Assembly (NCBI GenBank): GCA_017577575.1
Contig: PKRG01000002.1
Span: 124,001 to 188,000, forward strand
Reading direction: 5' to 3'
Source of the DNA: Acidimicrobiia bacterium
Lineage (GTDB): Bacteria > Actinomycetota > Acidimicrobiia > Spongiisociales > ZC4RG35
Length of the DNA: 64,000 nt
Shown one piece after another: positions 16,638-24,838 of this stretch. The position numbers and the translations under genes are program-made. Position 1 is the first letter of the stretch. Each line of letters begins with the position of its first letter. Under the pieces are notes generated by a model. That model searched no databases and had not been told where the DNA came from. It worked only from the letters and a program-made list of their open reading frames with translations.

Positions 16638-16694
16638 CTTCGATCGATACGGTAGTGGCAGCACGGAGGTGCGTTCCCGGGCCTCCCGGGGGGT

Positions 16695-16700
16695 TACGCT
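16695..16700 (+). promoter_or_regulatory. -10 element (TACGCT), leaderless start of glycerate kinase
   Basis: TACGCT is followed by 6 bases and the GTG at 16707, the spacing for a transcript that begins with the start codon. No Shine-Dalgarno sequence is present. Confidence 0.55.
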
Positions 16701-16706
16701 GCCGCC

Positions 16707-17960
16707 GTGCCGACCCGTCTCGTCGACCTCGTGCCCTCGATCGCCGCCTCCGATCCGGAGCGCCTGCGCGAGCTCATGTCCCTCCTCGACGCGGCCCTCG
16801 GCGCCGTGGATCCCGAGGAGGCGGTGCGTGGGTTCCTCGAATCGGAGCCGCCGGCGGGCGAGCGGATCACGGTCGTGGCGCTGGGCAAGGCCGCCCCGGC
16901 CATGGCCCGGGGGGCGGCGGCGGCGCTGGGCGGGAGGGTTCGACGGCTGGTGGTCGTCTCCGACCACACCGAACCGGTGCCCCCCGGCGCCGAGCTGCTG
17001 GTGGGCTCCCACCCCGTCCCCACCGAGGCGAGCGTGGAAGCCGGCCGCCGTCTCCTCGCCGCAGCTGCGGAGGCGGCCGATCACGTCGTGTTCCTGGTGT
17101 CGGGAGGCGGGTCCGCTCTCGCCGAGGTTCCCCGCCCCGGCCTGAGCCTCGCCGACCTGGCCGCGGCATACGAGAAGATGCTGCTCTCCGGGGTCCCGAT
17201 CGAAGAGACGAACACGGTCCGCGCTCATCTCTCGGCGCTCAAAGGAGGCAGGCTGGCTGCTGCCGCATCCGCTCCCACCACGACCGTCGTGGTCTCCGAC
17301 GTCGGCAGCCGCATCGAACTGGTCGCCTCGGGGCCGACCCTGCGGTGCGCGTCGACTCCCGCCGAGGCGCTCGCCGTCCTCGATCGTCACGACTTGATCG
17401 ACGAGCTGCCCGTGTCGATCCGCCGCGTGCTCACCGACCCACCGGAAGCGATCGACCTGCCTCCGGGGCGGGTGGTGGTCGTCGGCGACTGCGTCGTCGC
17501 CGCCGAAGCTGTCGCCGCCGAGGCGGCGCGCCGCGGCATCCCGGCGCGCCTCGTCACGACGGACCTGCGCGGGGAGGCCTCGACGGCGGCGGTGGAAGCC
17601 CTCTCCACCACGCCGCCCGGGGAAGTCGGGATCCTCGCCGGGGAGACGACGGTGACGGTGCGGGGGCCGGGCCGGGGCGGTCGCAACCAGGAGGCGGCGC
17701 TGGCCGCCGCCATCGCCCTCGACGGCAGAGACGGGCGGTTCGTCTCCTTCGGCACCGACGGCATCGACGGGCCTACCGACGCCGCCGGCGGCTACGTCGA
17801 CGGCGCCACCGCCTTCCGGATCCGGGATGGCGGCATCGACCCCGACCGGGCATTGGCAGACAACGACTCGCATGCCGCCCTGGCCGCCGCCTCCGCCCTC
17901 ATCCGCTGCGGTCCCACCGGCGTGAACGTCGCCGACCTGTGGCTGGTCGACCGCCGCTGA
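16707..17960 (+). CDS. Glycerate 2-kinase (DUF4147/MOFRL family)
   Basis: Phosphorylates D-glycerate to 2-phosphoglycerate. The 417-residue product has the N-terminal DUF4147 domain (VVALGKAAPAMARG, then FLVSGGGSAL near residues 132-141, and ETNTVRAHLSALKGG) and the C-terminal MOFRL domain (GRNQEAALAAA, then FGTDGIDGPTDAAGG). The GTG at 16707 lacks a Shine-Dalgarno but has a -10 six bases upstream. It would feed glycerate from glyoxylate or sugar-acid catabolism into glycolysis. It ends 3 bases from the convergent NmrA-like gene. Confidence 0.92.
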   Translation: MPTRLVDLVPSIAASDPERLRELMSLLDAALGAVDPEEAVRGFLESEPPAGERITVVALGKAAPAMARGAAAALGGRVRRLVVVSDHTEPVPPGAELLVGSHPVPTEASVEAGRRLLAAAAEAADHVVFLVSGGGSALAEVPRPGLSLADLAAAYEKMLLSGVPIEETNTVRAHLSALKGGRLAAAASAPTTTVVVSDVGSRIELVASGPTLRCASTPAEALAVLDRHDLIDELPVSIRRVLTDPPEAIDLPPGRVVVVGDCVVAAEAVAAEAARRGIPARLVTTDLRGEASTAAVEALSTTPPGEVGILAGETTVTVRGPGRGGRNQEAALAAAIALDGRDGRFVSFGTDGIDGPTDAAGGYVDGATAFRIRDGGIDPDRALADNDSHAALAAASALIRCGPTGVNVADLWLVDRR

Positions 17961-17963
17961 AGC

Positions 17964-18788
17964 TCAGGAGAGGAAGGCGGCGGCGTTCTCTTCGACCCAC
18001 TGTGCGAACGTGCGGGCGGGCACTCCGGTGACTTCCTCCACGGTGCGACGGACCGTTCGACCCGCCTCGGGTGGGTCGGTGCGCATCTGCAGGAAGAACT
18101 CGATGTCGCTGTCCGAGTAGCCCTCACCTCTCCAGCGGGCGACGACCTCGTCGCGACTCAGCTCCACGAAGCGGACCTCCCGGCCGAGGACATCACCGAG
18201 GATGTGGACCCGCTGGCGGATGGTGAGAGCCTCGGGGCCGGTGATCCAGTACTCGTGGCCGTGGTGGCCGTCTTCGGTGAGGGCGACGGCGGCGACGGCG
18301 GCGACGTCGGCGTCGTGGACGAGGGCACTCCTGGCCTCGGGGAAGGCCTCCCGGACCACGCCCTCGGTGCGGATCGACTCGGCCCATTCGAGCGTGTTCG
18401 ACATGAACTCGACCGGGGCGAGGCGGACCCACTCGAGCGGCGAGGCGGCCACCGCCTGCTCCAGGGGGCTCTCGTCGAGGTCACCTGCCAGCAGGGTGAC
18501 CCGGCGCACCCCGGCACCGACCGCGAGGGCGACGATCTCCTCGCCGTTGGTGAGTGGACCGTAGGTGGCGCCATCGAAGGTGATCAGGTGGGCGGCGTCG
18601 ACGCCCTCGAACGCAGCAGCCAGGGTGGAGGCATCGGCGAGGTCGCCGGCGACGACTTCGGCCGCGTCGGGCAGGCCGGCTCGGGCGGGATCGCGGGTGA
18701 GCGCACGCACCCGGTGTCCCGCCGCGAGGAGCTGTTCCACCAGGGGGCGTCCGATGTTGCCCGTGGCGCCAGTCACCAGGATCGTCAC
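17964..18788 (-). CDS. NAD(P)H-binding NmrA/SDR-a-like protein
   Basis: A 274-residue atypical short-chain dehydrogenase of the NmrA-like group. The Rossmann motif ILVTGATGNIGRPLV (about residues 3-17) and the second-strand RALTRDPARA fit NAD(P)H binding. The catalytic YxxxK of classical SDRs is absent, so it may be a redox sensor or quinone-reductase-like protein (QOR2 type). The GTG at 18788 follows GGAG within 12 bases. Divergent from the cyclopropane synthase gene. Confidence 0.85.
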   Translation of the reverse strand: MTILVTGATGNIGRPLVEQLLAAGHRVRALTRDPARAGLPDAAEVVAGDLADASTLAAAFEGVDAAHLITFDGATYGPLTNGEEIVALAVGAGVRRVTLLAGDLDESPLEQAVAASPLEWVRLAPVEFMSNTLEWAESIRTEGVVREAFPEARSALVHDADVAAVAAVALTEDGHHGHEYWITGPEALTIRQRVHILGDVLGREVRFVELSRDEVVARWRGEGYSDSDIEFFLQMRTDPPEAGRTVRRTVEEVTGVPARTFAQWVEENAAAFLS

Positions 18789-18892
18789 GGTGTCTTCTCC
18801 TTTCCTCGACGTCGCCCCGGAAGCTACGGAGCATTCGTGCCAGCTTCCGACCGCGATCTCCGGGCGGCCCCGCCCTTCGGCTGCGCCGCCCA

Positions 18893-18898
18893 TACACT
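18893..18898 (+). promoter_or_regulatory. -10 element (TACACT), leaderless start of cfa-like gene
   Basis: TACACT is followed by 6 bases and the ATG at 18905, consistent with a leaderless transcript. Confidence 0.55.
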
Positions 18899-18904
18899 GG
18901 CTCC

Positions 18905-20149
18905 ATGGAGGCGCTGGAGGCCTCTCGAAGGCTCTACGAGCTGCTGATCGCCGCCTCGAGCGAGCCGCCCATCCGGGTGCGGGCCTGGACGGGCGAGGAA
19001 TGGGGGCCGCCCGACGCCGCCGCCACCCTCGTGCTCCGCCATCCCGGCGCATTCGCGGCGTTGCTGCTGCCACCCACCGATCTCACCGCCGGAGAGGCGT
19101 ACGTGTTCGATGACATCGACATCGAAGGAGACATCGTCGCCGCCCTCCGGTTCGCCCACGGCTTGCTCGACACAGGGCCGGTCACCCGGGTGCGGGCCCT
19201 GCGGCTGGCCCGGGCCCTCCCCCGGGAGTGGAGGCGCCACAGCGCCGAGAGGCCTCGGTTCCGCGGCCGGCTCCACTCGATCGCCCGGGACCGCCAGGCG
19301 GTGTCTCACCACTACGACACCGGCAACGACTTCTTCTCTCTCTTCCTGGACCCCCTGATGGTGTACTCGTGCGCCCACTTCCTCGACCCGTCCGAGCCGC
19401 TGGAGGTGGCGCAGCGCCGCAAGCTCGACCTCATCTGCAGGAAGCTCGAGCTGCGACCCGGCGACAGGTTCCTCGACGTGGGCTGTGGCTGGGGTGCGCT
19501 CGTCGTCCATGCTGCCGTCAACTACGGAGTGGAAGCGACGGGGATCACCGTCAGCTCCGAGCAGGCCGAAGAGGCCCGCAAACGGGCCGCCAGGGCCGGC
19601 GTGTCGGACAGGGTGCGCATCCTCGAAGCGGACTACCGCGAGGTGAGGGGCCGTTACGACGCCATCGCCTCGGTGGGCATGGCCGAACACGTCGGGGCGG
19701 CGAAGCTTCCGACCTACTTCCGCCACCTGCGGTCGCTGCTCGCCCCGGGAGGCCAGCTCCTCAACCACGCCATCTTCACCCGGTCGAAAAAGACCAGACG
19801 GCAGCCGTCTTTCGTGCGCACCTACGTGTTTCCCGACGGCCAACTGCACCGAATCGACGAAGCGATCTCCACTGCCACCGACGCCGGCTTCGAGCTGCGG
19901 GACGTGGAGATGCTGCGCCAGAGCTACGCCCTGACGCTCCGGCGATGGGTCGCCAACCTCGAATCGAACGCCGCCGCGGCCAGGGCGATGGCCGGCGAGA
20001 AGGTGTACCGCATCTGGCGGCTGTACATGGCCGGATCGGCCGTGGCATTCGAGTTCGGCCACATCACAGTCGGCCAGCTGCTCCTGGCGGACCCCCGCCG
20101 CCCCTGGCAGCTCGGCCGGAACCGCCTCTTGGCCGCCGACGACCGCTGA
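18905..20149 (+). CDS. cfa: Cyclopropane-fatty-acyl-phospholipid synthase family methyltransferase
   Basis: A 414-residue SAM-dependent methyltransferase of the CFA/mycolic-acid cyclopropane synthase family. The N-terminal lipid-binding part (residues 1-115) is followed by the characteristic HHYDTGNDFFSLFLD, the SAM-binding motif FLDVGCGWGAL (about residue 186) and YDAIASVGMAEHVG. The C-terminus holds the family's WVANLE and RIWRLYMAGSA segments. It probably methylenates or methylates unsaturated phospholipid acyl chains; 10-methyl branching, done by related UfaA-type enzymes, is the alternative. Such genes often belong to stress or stationary regulons, but its own promoter looks like the housekeeping type. 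Confidence 0.9.
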   Translation: MEALEASRRLYELLIAASSEPPIRVRAWTGEEWGPPDAAATLVLRHPGAFAALLLPPTDLTAGEAYVFDDIDIEGDIVAALRFAHGLLDTGPVTRVRALRLARALPREWRRHSAERPRFRGRLHSIARDRQAVSHHYDTGNDFFSLFLDPLMVYSCAHFLDPSEPLEVAQRRKLDLICRKLELRPGDRFLDVGCGWGALVVHAAVNYGVEATGITVSSEQAEEARKRAARAGVSDRVRILEADYREVRGRYDAIASVGMAEHVGAAKLPTYFRHLRSLLAPGGQLLNHAIFTRSKKTRRQPSFVRTYVFPDGQLHRIDEAISTATDAGFELRDVEMLRQSYALTLRRWVANLESNAAAARAMAGEKVYRIWRLYMAGSAVAFEFGHITVGQLLLADPRRPWQLGRNRLLAADDR

Positions 20150-20159
20150 GCCGCCCGCC

Positions 20160-20185
20160 GTTTGCCCCCGCCTGGGCTCGGGTAG
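20160..20185 (+). promoter_or_regulatory. SigF/SigB-type promoter (GTTT-N16-GGGTAG)
   Basis: GTTTG (20160-20164) and CGGGTAG (20179-20185) are separated by 14 bases, matching the GTTT-N15/17-GGGTA pattern known for actinobacterial SigF/SigB-family factors. It lies 11 bases before the ATG of the small membrane-protein gene at 20197. One of four such sites in 6.5 kb. Confidence 0.75.
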
Positions 20186-20196
20186 TACGGGCGCGA

Positions 20197-20382
20197 ATGT
20201 TCAGACTCGACGACTACGAGACGACCGAAGCCACCGAAGACGAGCGGCCCTTTCCGCTCCGCCAGATCCTGGTGGCCGTGGCGGCGATCGTGGGCGCCGT
20301 GGTGCTCATGCTCTCCGTGTTGAGCTGGGTCGCCGACGAGCCGCCCCCGAGGATGGTCCCGGCCGAAGCCGACCTCAGGTGA
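20197..20382 (+). CDS. Small single-pass membrane protein, unknown
   Basis: A 61-residue protein with a charged cytoplasmic start (MFRLDDYETTEATEDERPF), one membrane helix (about residues 24-45) and a short tail. I do not recognise a family. ATG at 20197 is close behind a SigF/SigB-type promoter, which is the best support that it is real. It sits convergent to the stress phosphatase gene, so it is a candidate stress-regulon member. Confidence 0.7.
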   Translation: MFRLDDYETTEATEDERPFPLRQILVAVAAIVGAVVLMLSVLSWVADEPPPRMVPAEADLR

Positions 20383-20390
20383 CCCGTCGG

Positions 20391-22082
20391 TCAGGCGACA
20401 TCGGGGGAGACGTCCGCTGCCTTCCGTTGCGCCCTTCCGATCACGATGAGGGAGGCGTCGTCGCGTGCCACCCCTTCGGCCTGTCCGAGAGACTCTTCCA
20501 GGCACCAGTCGGCGAGTCGGTCGGCGTCCGCGTAGGGGCAGCGGACGAGGGCCTCGGTGAGGTCCTCCACGCTGGCGACGGCGACTTCGTGCGGTCCGGT
20601 CGGGTCGGCCAACCCGTCGGAGAAGAGGACGAGGGCCTCGCCTTCCTCTATCACGGCCGCCCCTTCGTCCCACTTCCCCAGCTCGTCGCCGCCGATGAGG
20701 ACCGGACCGGTCGACTCGTACTTCCTCACCTCCCGGCCTCGCCGGTGCAGCAGAGGCGGGCTCCCGGCGGCGGCGTAGATCACCGCCCCGGTGCGGGCAT
20801 CCACCTCGATGACGATCACCGACGCCATCAGCCCGCCGTCGTCCAGGACCCACCGGGAGGCGGCGATGGCGGTCGCCGGCCCCACTCCCTGGCGAAGAGC
20901 GTGCTGGATGGCATCCGAGAGGCGGAGCGCCGCCACCGCCGGCTCGGGCCCATGGCCGACGATGTCGACGAGTATCGCCGCCAGACGCGAGCTCCCCAGA
21001 GCGACGGTGAGAGCCGCGTCGCCGGCCAGCCAGCCCTCGGCGGGCCGGAACCTCACGGCGACGTCGAGACCTTCGACCGAGGCCCGGTAGTCGGACAGGC
21101 GCGCCAAGAGCACATCGACGATGGCCGCATCCCGGCTCACCGCCACGGCCGCCCGGTCGGCGAGATCCTCGGCGACCGCCAGGCGACGCGCCGCCCGGGA
21201 GACGGCGGAGGCCGTGGCGAACAGGGCGGCGGCCAGGACCCCGCTGGCCAGGACGGCGGCGGCGGCGAACGACCGCGGCTGGTCGGCGGGAGCCGTGGTC
21301 CCGAGCAGCCAGGCGACGGCCAGCGGAGGCCCGGCGAGGATGAGCGGCAGGAAGCGCCGCAGCACGATCCCTCCGGGCCAGGGGCTGATGATCGGAGCCA
21401 TGATCCCCAGGCCCGGCCGGGCGATCACTATCCCGGCGCAGAACACCACGGTGAGGATGGCGGCGCTGATCGCCATCCTGCCCGAGCCCAGCGGGAAGCC
21501 GCGGAGGGTGTCGTCGCCGTAGGCGAAGGCCACGATGACGGTCGCCCCGACCATGGCGGCGCCGACAGCCAGGACCTGGCCGACGATGTGGGCGATGCGG
21601 GACCGGGTCGACAACAGGACCACGGCCACCCCGCATGCCGTCAGCACCGCCCCCTCGTTGAGGGCGGGGCGGGCGGGGAGCTCACCGCCGAGCACGTCCT
21701 CTGCGGTGAGCGAGGACAGGAGCCAACGCGGGAACCTCAGGTCGGCGACGTTGGCCACGATCACCGAGATGCCACCCGCCACGACACCGACGGCGGCGAC
21801 GATCCCGAGAATCCGCCTCCACCGCCGGGTGGAGATGAGCGCTCCGAGCAGCGACGAGCCGCCGAGCATGAAGAGGAAGGCGGTGGCCGGCTGCATCGGC
21901 CGCACGCTGAGCTCGGGGATCCACTGGGAGAGGATGGGGATCGACAAGACCCTGCCCGCCAGCGCCAGGGTCGCTCCGGCGAGCACGACGAGTCCCGCCG
22001 CTTCGGCGATCACGCCGAACCGGCGACGCCACCGGGGATCGACCTCCCCCCAGAGACGCCGTTCCTCCGACGCCTCGCTCAC
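20391..22082 (-). CDS. Membrane-bound SpoIIE/RsbU-type PP2C phosphatase
   Basis: A 563-residue sensor phosphatase for a partner-switching system. The N-terminal ~270 residues hold about eight membrane helices with short loops and no obvious extracellular domain. A linker helix (about 275-320) leads to a PP2C/SpoIIE domain, with the metal-site motif LVDIVGHGPEPA and the FSDGL segment near the C-terminus. The usual GGDWYD is altered to AGDAAL. Its likely substrate is the phosphorylated STAS protein encoded at 22596. GTG at 22082 is the first plausible start with the membrane segments in frame. It is divergent from the kinase-antagonist-sigma genes. Confidence 0.86.
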   Translation of the reverse strand: MSEASEERRLWGEVDPRWRRRFGVIAEAAGLVVLAGATLALAGRVLSIPILSQWIPELSVRPMQPATAFLFMLGGSSLLGALISTRRWRRILGIVAAVGVVAGGISVIVANVADLRFPRWLLSSLTAEDVLGGELPARPALNEGAVLTACGVAVVLLSTRSRIAHIVGQVLAVGAAMVGATVIVAFAYGDDTLRGFPLGSGRMAISAAILTVVFCAGIVIARPGLGIMAPIISPWPGGIVLRRFLPLILAGPPLAVAWLLGTTAPADQPRSFAAAAVLASGVLAAALFATASAVSRAARRLAVAEDLADRAAVAVSRDAAIVDVLLARLSDYRASVEGLDVAVRFRPAEGWLAGDAALTVALGSSRLAAILVDIVGHGPEPAVAALRLSDAIQHALRQGVGPATAIAASRWVLDDGGLMASVIVIEVDARTGAVIYAAAGSPPLLHRRGREVRKYESTGPVLIGGDELGKWDEGAAVIEEGEALVLFSDGLADPTGPHEVAVASVEDLTEALVRCPYADADRLADWCLEESLGQAEGVARDDASLIVIGRAQRKAADVSPDVA

Positions 22083-22189
22083 TGGGACCCACTCGGTGAC
22101 ACGGAGGGCATCAGCACGGACGCTAGCCGACCTCTCATGCCGCTGGCGCGCCTCCCGTACGGAGAACCATCGAGCATCGGGCGAGCGGG

Positions 22190-22546
22190 GTGACCTTCGA
22201 ACTCGCCGCCTCCCCCGACGCGCCGGCCCGGGCTCGGGCGTCGGTCCTCGCCGTGGTGGGCGACTCCCGATCCGTCGACGACATCCTGCTGGCGACGAGC
22301 GAACTGGTCTCCAACGCCGTCCGCCACGGGGATCTCTCTCCCGATGACGTGATAACCGTCGACGTGGAGACCTCGGGAGAGGTGGTGCGGGTGACCGTCT
22401 CCCACGACGGCCCTCCGTTCGACCCCCTCTCGGCGCGCACCGGCGGCGGCCTCGGGGGCTTCGGCCTGAGGATCGTGGGGGCAGTCTCCAAACGGTGGGA
22501 CGTGAGCCACCGGGACGGCCGGACGGAGACCTGGTTCGAGGTCTGA
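22190..22546 (+). CDS. RsbW-like anti-sigma serine kinase (HATPase_c_2)
   Basis: A 118-residue GHKL ATPase of the anti-sigma family. The N-box TSELVSNAVRHGD keeps the Mg-coordinating Asn, a G1-like VSHDGPPFD is present, and a G2-like GGGLGGFGLRIV forms the ATP lid. In RsbW/SpoIIAB systems such proteins bind the sigma factor or phosphorylate a STAS antagonist. Starting at GTG 22190, it is the first gene of a run with STAS (22596) and sigma (22943). Its overall pattern is repeated, in eroded form, at the N-terminus of that sigma factor. Confidence 0.88.
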   Translation: MTFELAASPDAPARARASVLAVVGDSRSVDDILLATSELVSNAVRHGDLSPDDVITVDVETSGEVVRVTVSHDGPPFDPLSARTGGGLGGFGLRIVGAVSKRWDVSHRDGRTETWFEV

Positions 22547-22595
22547 TCGGTCGCCACCTCAGGGCTATCCTTCGGGCGCCCGAACCCAACCGAGG

Positions 22596-22946
22596 GTGAA
22601 GTTGACCACAGGACCCAAGTTCCAGATCGAGGTGGGATCGTTCGGAAACGCCCGCCTCGTCACGGTGTCAGGCGAGATCGATCTGGCCGCTGCCCCCCAG
22701 CTGGCCGACGCCCTCTCCGCCGAGCCGGAAGAGGTCACCATCGCCGACCTGCGTGACGTGGGTTTCATCGACTCCACTGGCCTACGATCGCTGATGACGG
22801 CGCAAGACAAGGTGACCGGAGCGGGCGGCCGGCTCGCCCTGGTCTTTGGGGAGGGACCTGTGGAACGGATCCTCGACCTGACTCGCTTGACCGACCGATT
22901 CGAGGTCTTCGCTGCACCCGAGGATGCGGCTCAGGCGCTGGGATGA
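22596..22946 (+). CDS. STAS-domain anti-sigma factor antagonist
   Basis: A 116-residue RsbV/SpoIIAA-like protein. The strand VTVSGEIDLAAAPQL and the phosphorylation loop FIDSTGLRSL (Ser60 with Thr61) are intact. In its unphosphorylated state it should sequester the RsbW-like kinase and free sigma. It is 49 bases downstream of the kinase gene and overlaps the sigma gene start by 4 bases. The membrane SpoIIE-type phosphatase at 20391 is the obvious reactivating enzyme; that link is inference from context. Confidence 0.92.
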   Translation: MKLTTGPKFQIEVGSFGNARLVTVSGEIDLAAAPQLADALSAEPEEVTIADLRDVGFIDSTGLRSLMTAQDKVTGAGGRLALVFGEGPVERILDLTRLTDRFEVFAAPEDAAQALG

Positions 22947-24028
22947 CGACTGACCAGACCGGCATCCCGGACCGCACCGTCACGAGGGTCGAGCTCGAGC
23001 CTTCGGTCTCGGCACCGTACATCGCCCGCCGGGTGGTGGCGGCTCTCATCGACCGTGGGCCTGCCATCAAGGCAGTCGACGCCGCCCTCCTCGCCTCCGA
23101 GCTGGTCACAGCGGTGTCGGGAGGCGACGACCCCATCGTCCTCGAGATCCACCGCACCCCGACCACCGCCCGGGTCGAGGTGCGGGCATCCTTCGACGGC
23201 GGCGCCGACGAGCTGACCCGAACGATCCTCGACCGCCTCGCCGACCGCTGGGAGGCGGGGCCTCCCCCCTGGTTCGAGCTCGACCTCGTTCGCCGGCCTC
23301 GCCGGGCCGATCTCGACGAGGAGACGCTGTGGAGCCAAGTCGCAGAGGACCGGGCCGCCCGTGACGAGATCTTCGCCCGGTACGAGGGGTTCGCGGGGGC
23401 GATCGCCCGCCGCTACCGCCGGTCCGGAGAGGGCGCCGACCTGGACCAGGTCGCCTACATGGCGCTGGTGGCGGCGATCGACCGCTTCGATCCCTCACGC
23501 GGAGTCAAGTTCTCGACCTTCGCCGGAAAGACCATCAGCGGCGAGCTGAAGAAGTACCTGCGGGACTCCGCCTGGGCGATGAAGGTGCCGCGCAGCCTGA
23601 AGGAGTCGGTGCTCCTCGTCACGAAGGAGCGGAACCGGCTCACCCAGGAGCTGGGCCGGACCCCGACGGTGGAAGAGGTGGCCCAGAAGCTGGGGATGAC
23701 CCCCAAGGAGGTGGAGGAGGCGATGGGCGCCGGTCAGGCTTTCGGCACTCAATCCCTGGACGCCCCGGTCGGGGAGGAACCGGGCACCACGGTGATCGAC
23801 ACCATCGGCGACGAAGACGAAGCCCTGGTCGACGCCGAGCAGTGGTGGATGATCGAGCCGGTGTTGGAGAAGCTCTCCGAACGCGACCAGCAGGTGCTGC
23901 ACATGCGCTTCTTCGAGGACATGAGCCAATCGGAGATCGCCGAGGTGATCGGTGTCTCCCAGATGCAGGTGTCCCGGATCCTCTCGTCGATCTTCGAGCG
24001 GATCAAGTTCGAGGTGGACCTCGACTGA
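22943..24028 (+). CDS. SigB/SigF/SigG-family sigma factor with N-terminal degenerate RsbW-like domain
   Basis: A 361-residue alternative sigma factor, about 100 residues longer than typical SigF/SigB. Sigma region 2 spans about residues 135-215 (SSTFAG-type segment GVKFSTFAGKTISGELKKYL), region 3 about 215-285 and region 4 about 300-355 (LSERDQQVLHMRFFEDMSQ and an MSQSEIAEVIGVSQMQVSR helix-turn-helix). Residues 15-115 follow the pattern of the RsbW-like protein at 22190: LLASELVTAVSGGDD against LLATSELVSNAVRHGD, and a final WFEL against WFEV. The N-box Asn and the G1/G2 boxes are lost, so it should not bind ATP. It may act as a built-in autoinhibitory or docking domain. ATG at 22943 overlaps the STAS stop. 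Confidence 0.9.
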   Translation: MTTDQTGIPDRTVTRVELEPSVSAPYIARRVVAALIDRGPAIKAVDAALLASELVTAVSGGDDPIVLEIHRTPTTARVEVRASFDGGADELTRTILDRLADRWEAGPPPWFELDLVRRPRRADLDEETLWSQVAEDRAARDEIFARYEGFAGAIARRYRRSGEGADLDQVAYMALVAAIDRFDPSRGVKFSTFAGKTISGELKKYLRDSAWAMKVPRSLKESVLLVTKERNRLTQELGRTPTVEEVAQKLGMTPKEVEEAMGAGQAFGTQSLDAPVGEEPGTTVIDTIGDEDEALVDAEQWWMIEPVLEKLSERDQQVLHMRFFEDMSQSEIAEVIGVSQMQVSRILSSIFERIKFEVDLD

Positions 24029-24031
24029 TTC

Positions 24032-24056
24032 GTTTGCCGCCGTACCCACCGGGTAG
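24032..24056 (+). promoter_or_regulatory. SigF/SigB-type promoter (GTTT-N15-GGGTAG)
   Basis: GTTTG (24032-24036) and CGGGTAG (24050-24056), 13 bases apart, just after the sigma gene stop and 9 bases before the ATG at 24066. It should drive the DUF72/site-2-protease pair under the sigma factor encoded immediately upstream. Confidence 0.75.
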
Positions 24057-24065
24057 CCGGGGACG

Positions 24066-24815
24066 ATGGCCGAGATCCGGGTCGGCGTTTCGGGCTGGAG
24101 CTACCGGCACTGGCGTCGCCGCTTCTACCCGGAAGGGCTCCCCCAGCGAAGGGAACTGGAGTACGCCTCGGCCCGCTTCGGGTCCATCGAGATCAACGGC
24201 ACCTTCTACGGCCTCACCCGGGCGAGCACGGTCCGCAAGTGGCATGCGCAGACCCCGGCCGACTTCGTCTTCGCCGTCAAGGGAAGCCGTTTCATCACCC
24301 ACAACAAGAAGCTCGCCGACCCGGAGGCCGCCCGCCGGCTCGCCCGCCACCACGATGAACGGGTGGGAGATCCCGGCTTCGGCCCCGAGGGCCGACGGAC
24401 CATCCGCCACGCACTGGAGATCCGCCACCCGAGCTTCTTCTCGGCCGAGGCCGTCGACATCGTCCGCCGCCACGGTGTCGCCCTGGCCGTCTCCCACTCG
24501 GCGGCATGGGAGTACACGGAGGAGGTGACGGCCGACTTCGTGTACGTGCGCCTGCATGGGCCGCGGGCGCTCTACGACAGCCGCTACCGGCCCGACGAGC
24601 TCGCCCATTGGGCGGAGAGGGTGAGGCGATGGCACGCCGGGCGGCAGCCGGTAGACGCGCGCCGGATCACGTCTCTGCCGCTGCCTTCACGGCGCAAGCG
24701 TGACGTTTTCCTCTACTTCGACAACGACGGTCACGCCTACGCTCCGGAGCAGGCGCTCGAGATGCAACGCCTTCTCGGCCTCGACCAGGGCCCGACGGAG
24801 GAAAGCGGCGCTTAG
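24066..24815 (+). CDS. DUF72 (YecE-like) protein with an internal deletion
   Basis: A DUF72-family TIM-barrel protein of 249 residues; the family is usually about 280-300. The start VGVSGWSYRHWRRRFYPEG, the ASRFGSIEINGTFYG-type strand, FVFAVKGSRFITH and the C-terminal VYVRLHGP and DVFLYFDNDGHAYAP segments are all recognisable. Between KKLADPEA and ARRLARHHDERV, the segment that normally includes the LGPILWQLPP motif (about 45-50 residues) is missing without loss of frame. The barrel may therefore be incomplete. A SigF/SigB-type promoter lies 9 bases before the ATG. The biochemical role of DUF72 is uncertain. Confidence 0.82.
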   Translation: MAEIRVGVSGWSYRHWRRRFYPEGLPQRRELEYASARFGSIEINGTFYGLTRASTVRKWHAQTPADFVFAVKGSRFITHNKKLADPEAARRLARHHDERVGDPGFGPEGRRTIRHALEIRHPSFFSAEAVDIVRRHGVALAVSHSAAWEYTEEVTADFVYVRLHGPRALYDSRYRPDELAHWAERVRRWHAGRQPVDARRITSLPLPSRRKRDVFLYFDNDGHAYAPEQALEMQRLLGLDQGPTEESGA

Positions 24816-24838
24816 CCTCGGACCAGGAGGTACGGGAG

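Noticed and set aside
19924..21636. Long minus-strand Arg/Gly-rich frame overlapping cfa and the phosphatase
   Set aside because: Shadow frame of two well-supported genes with no recognisable domain.
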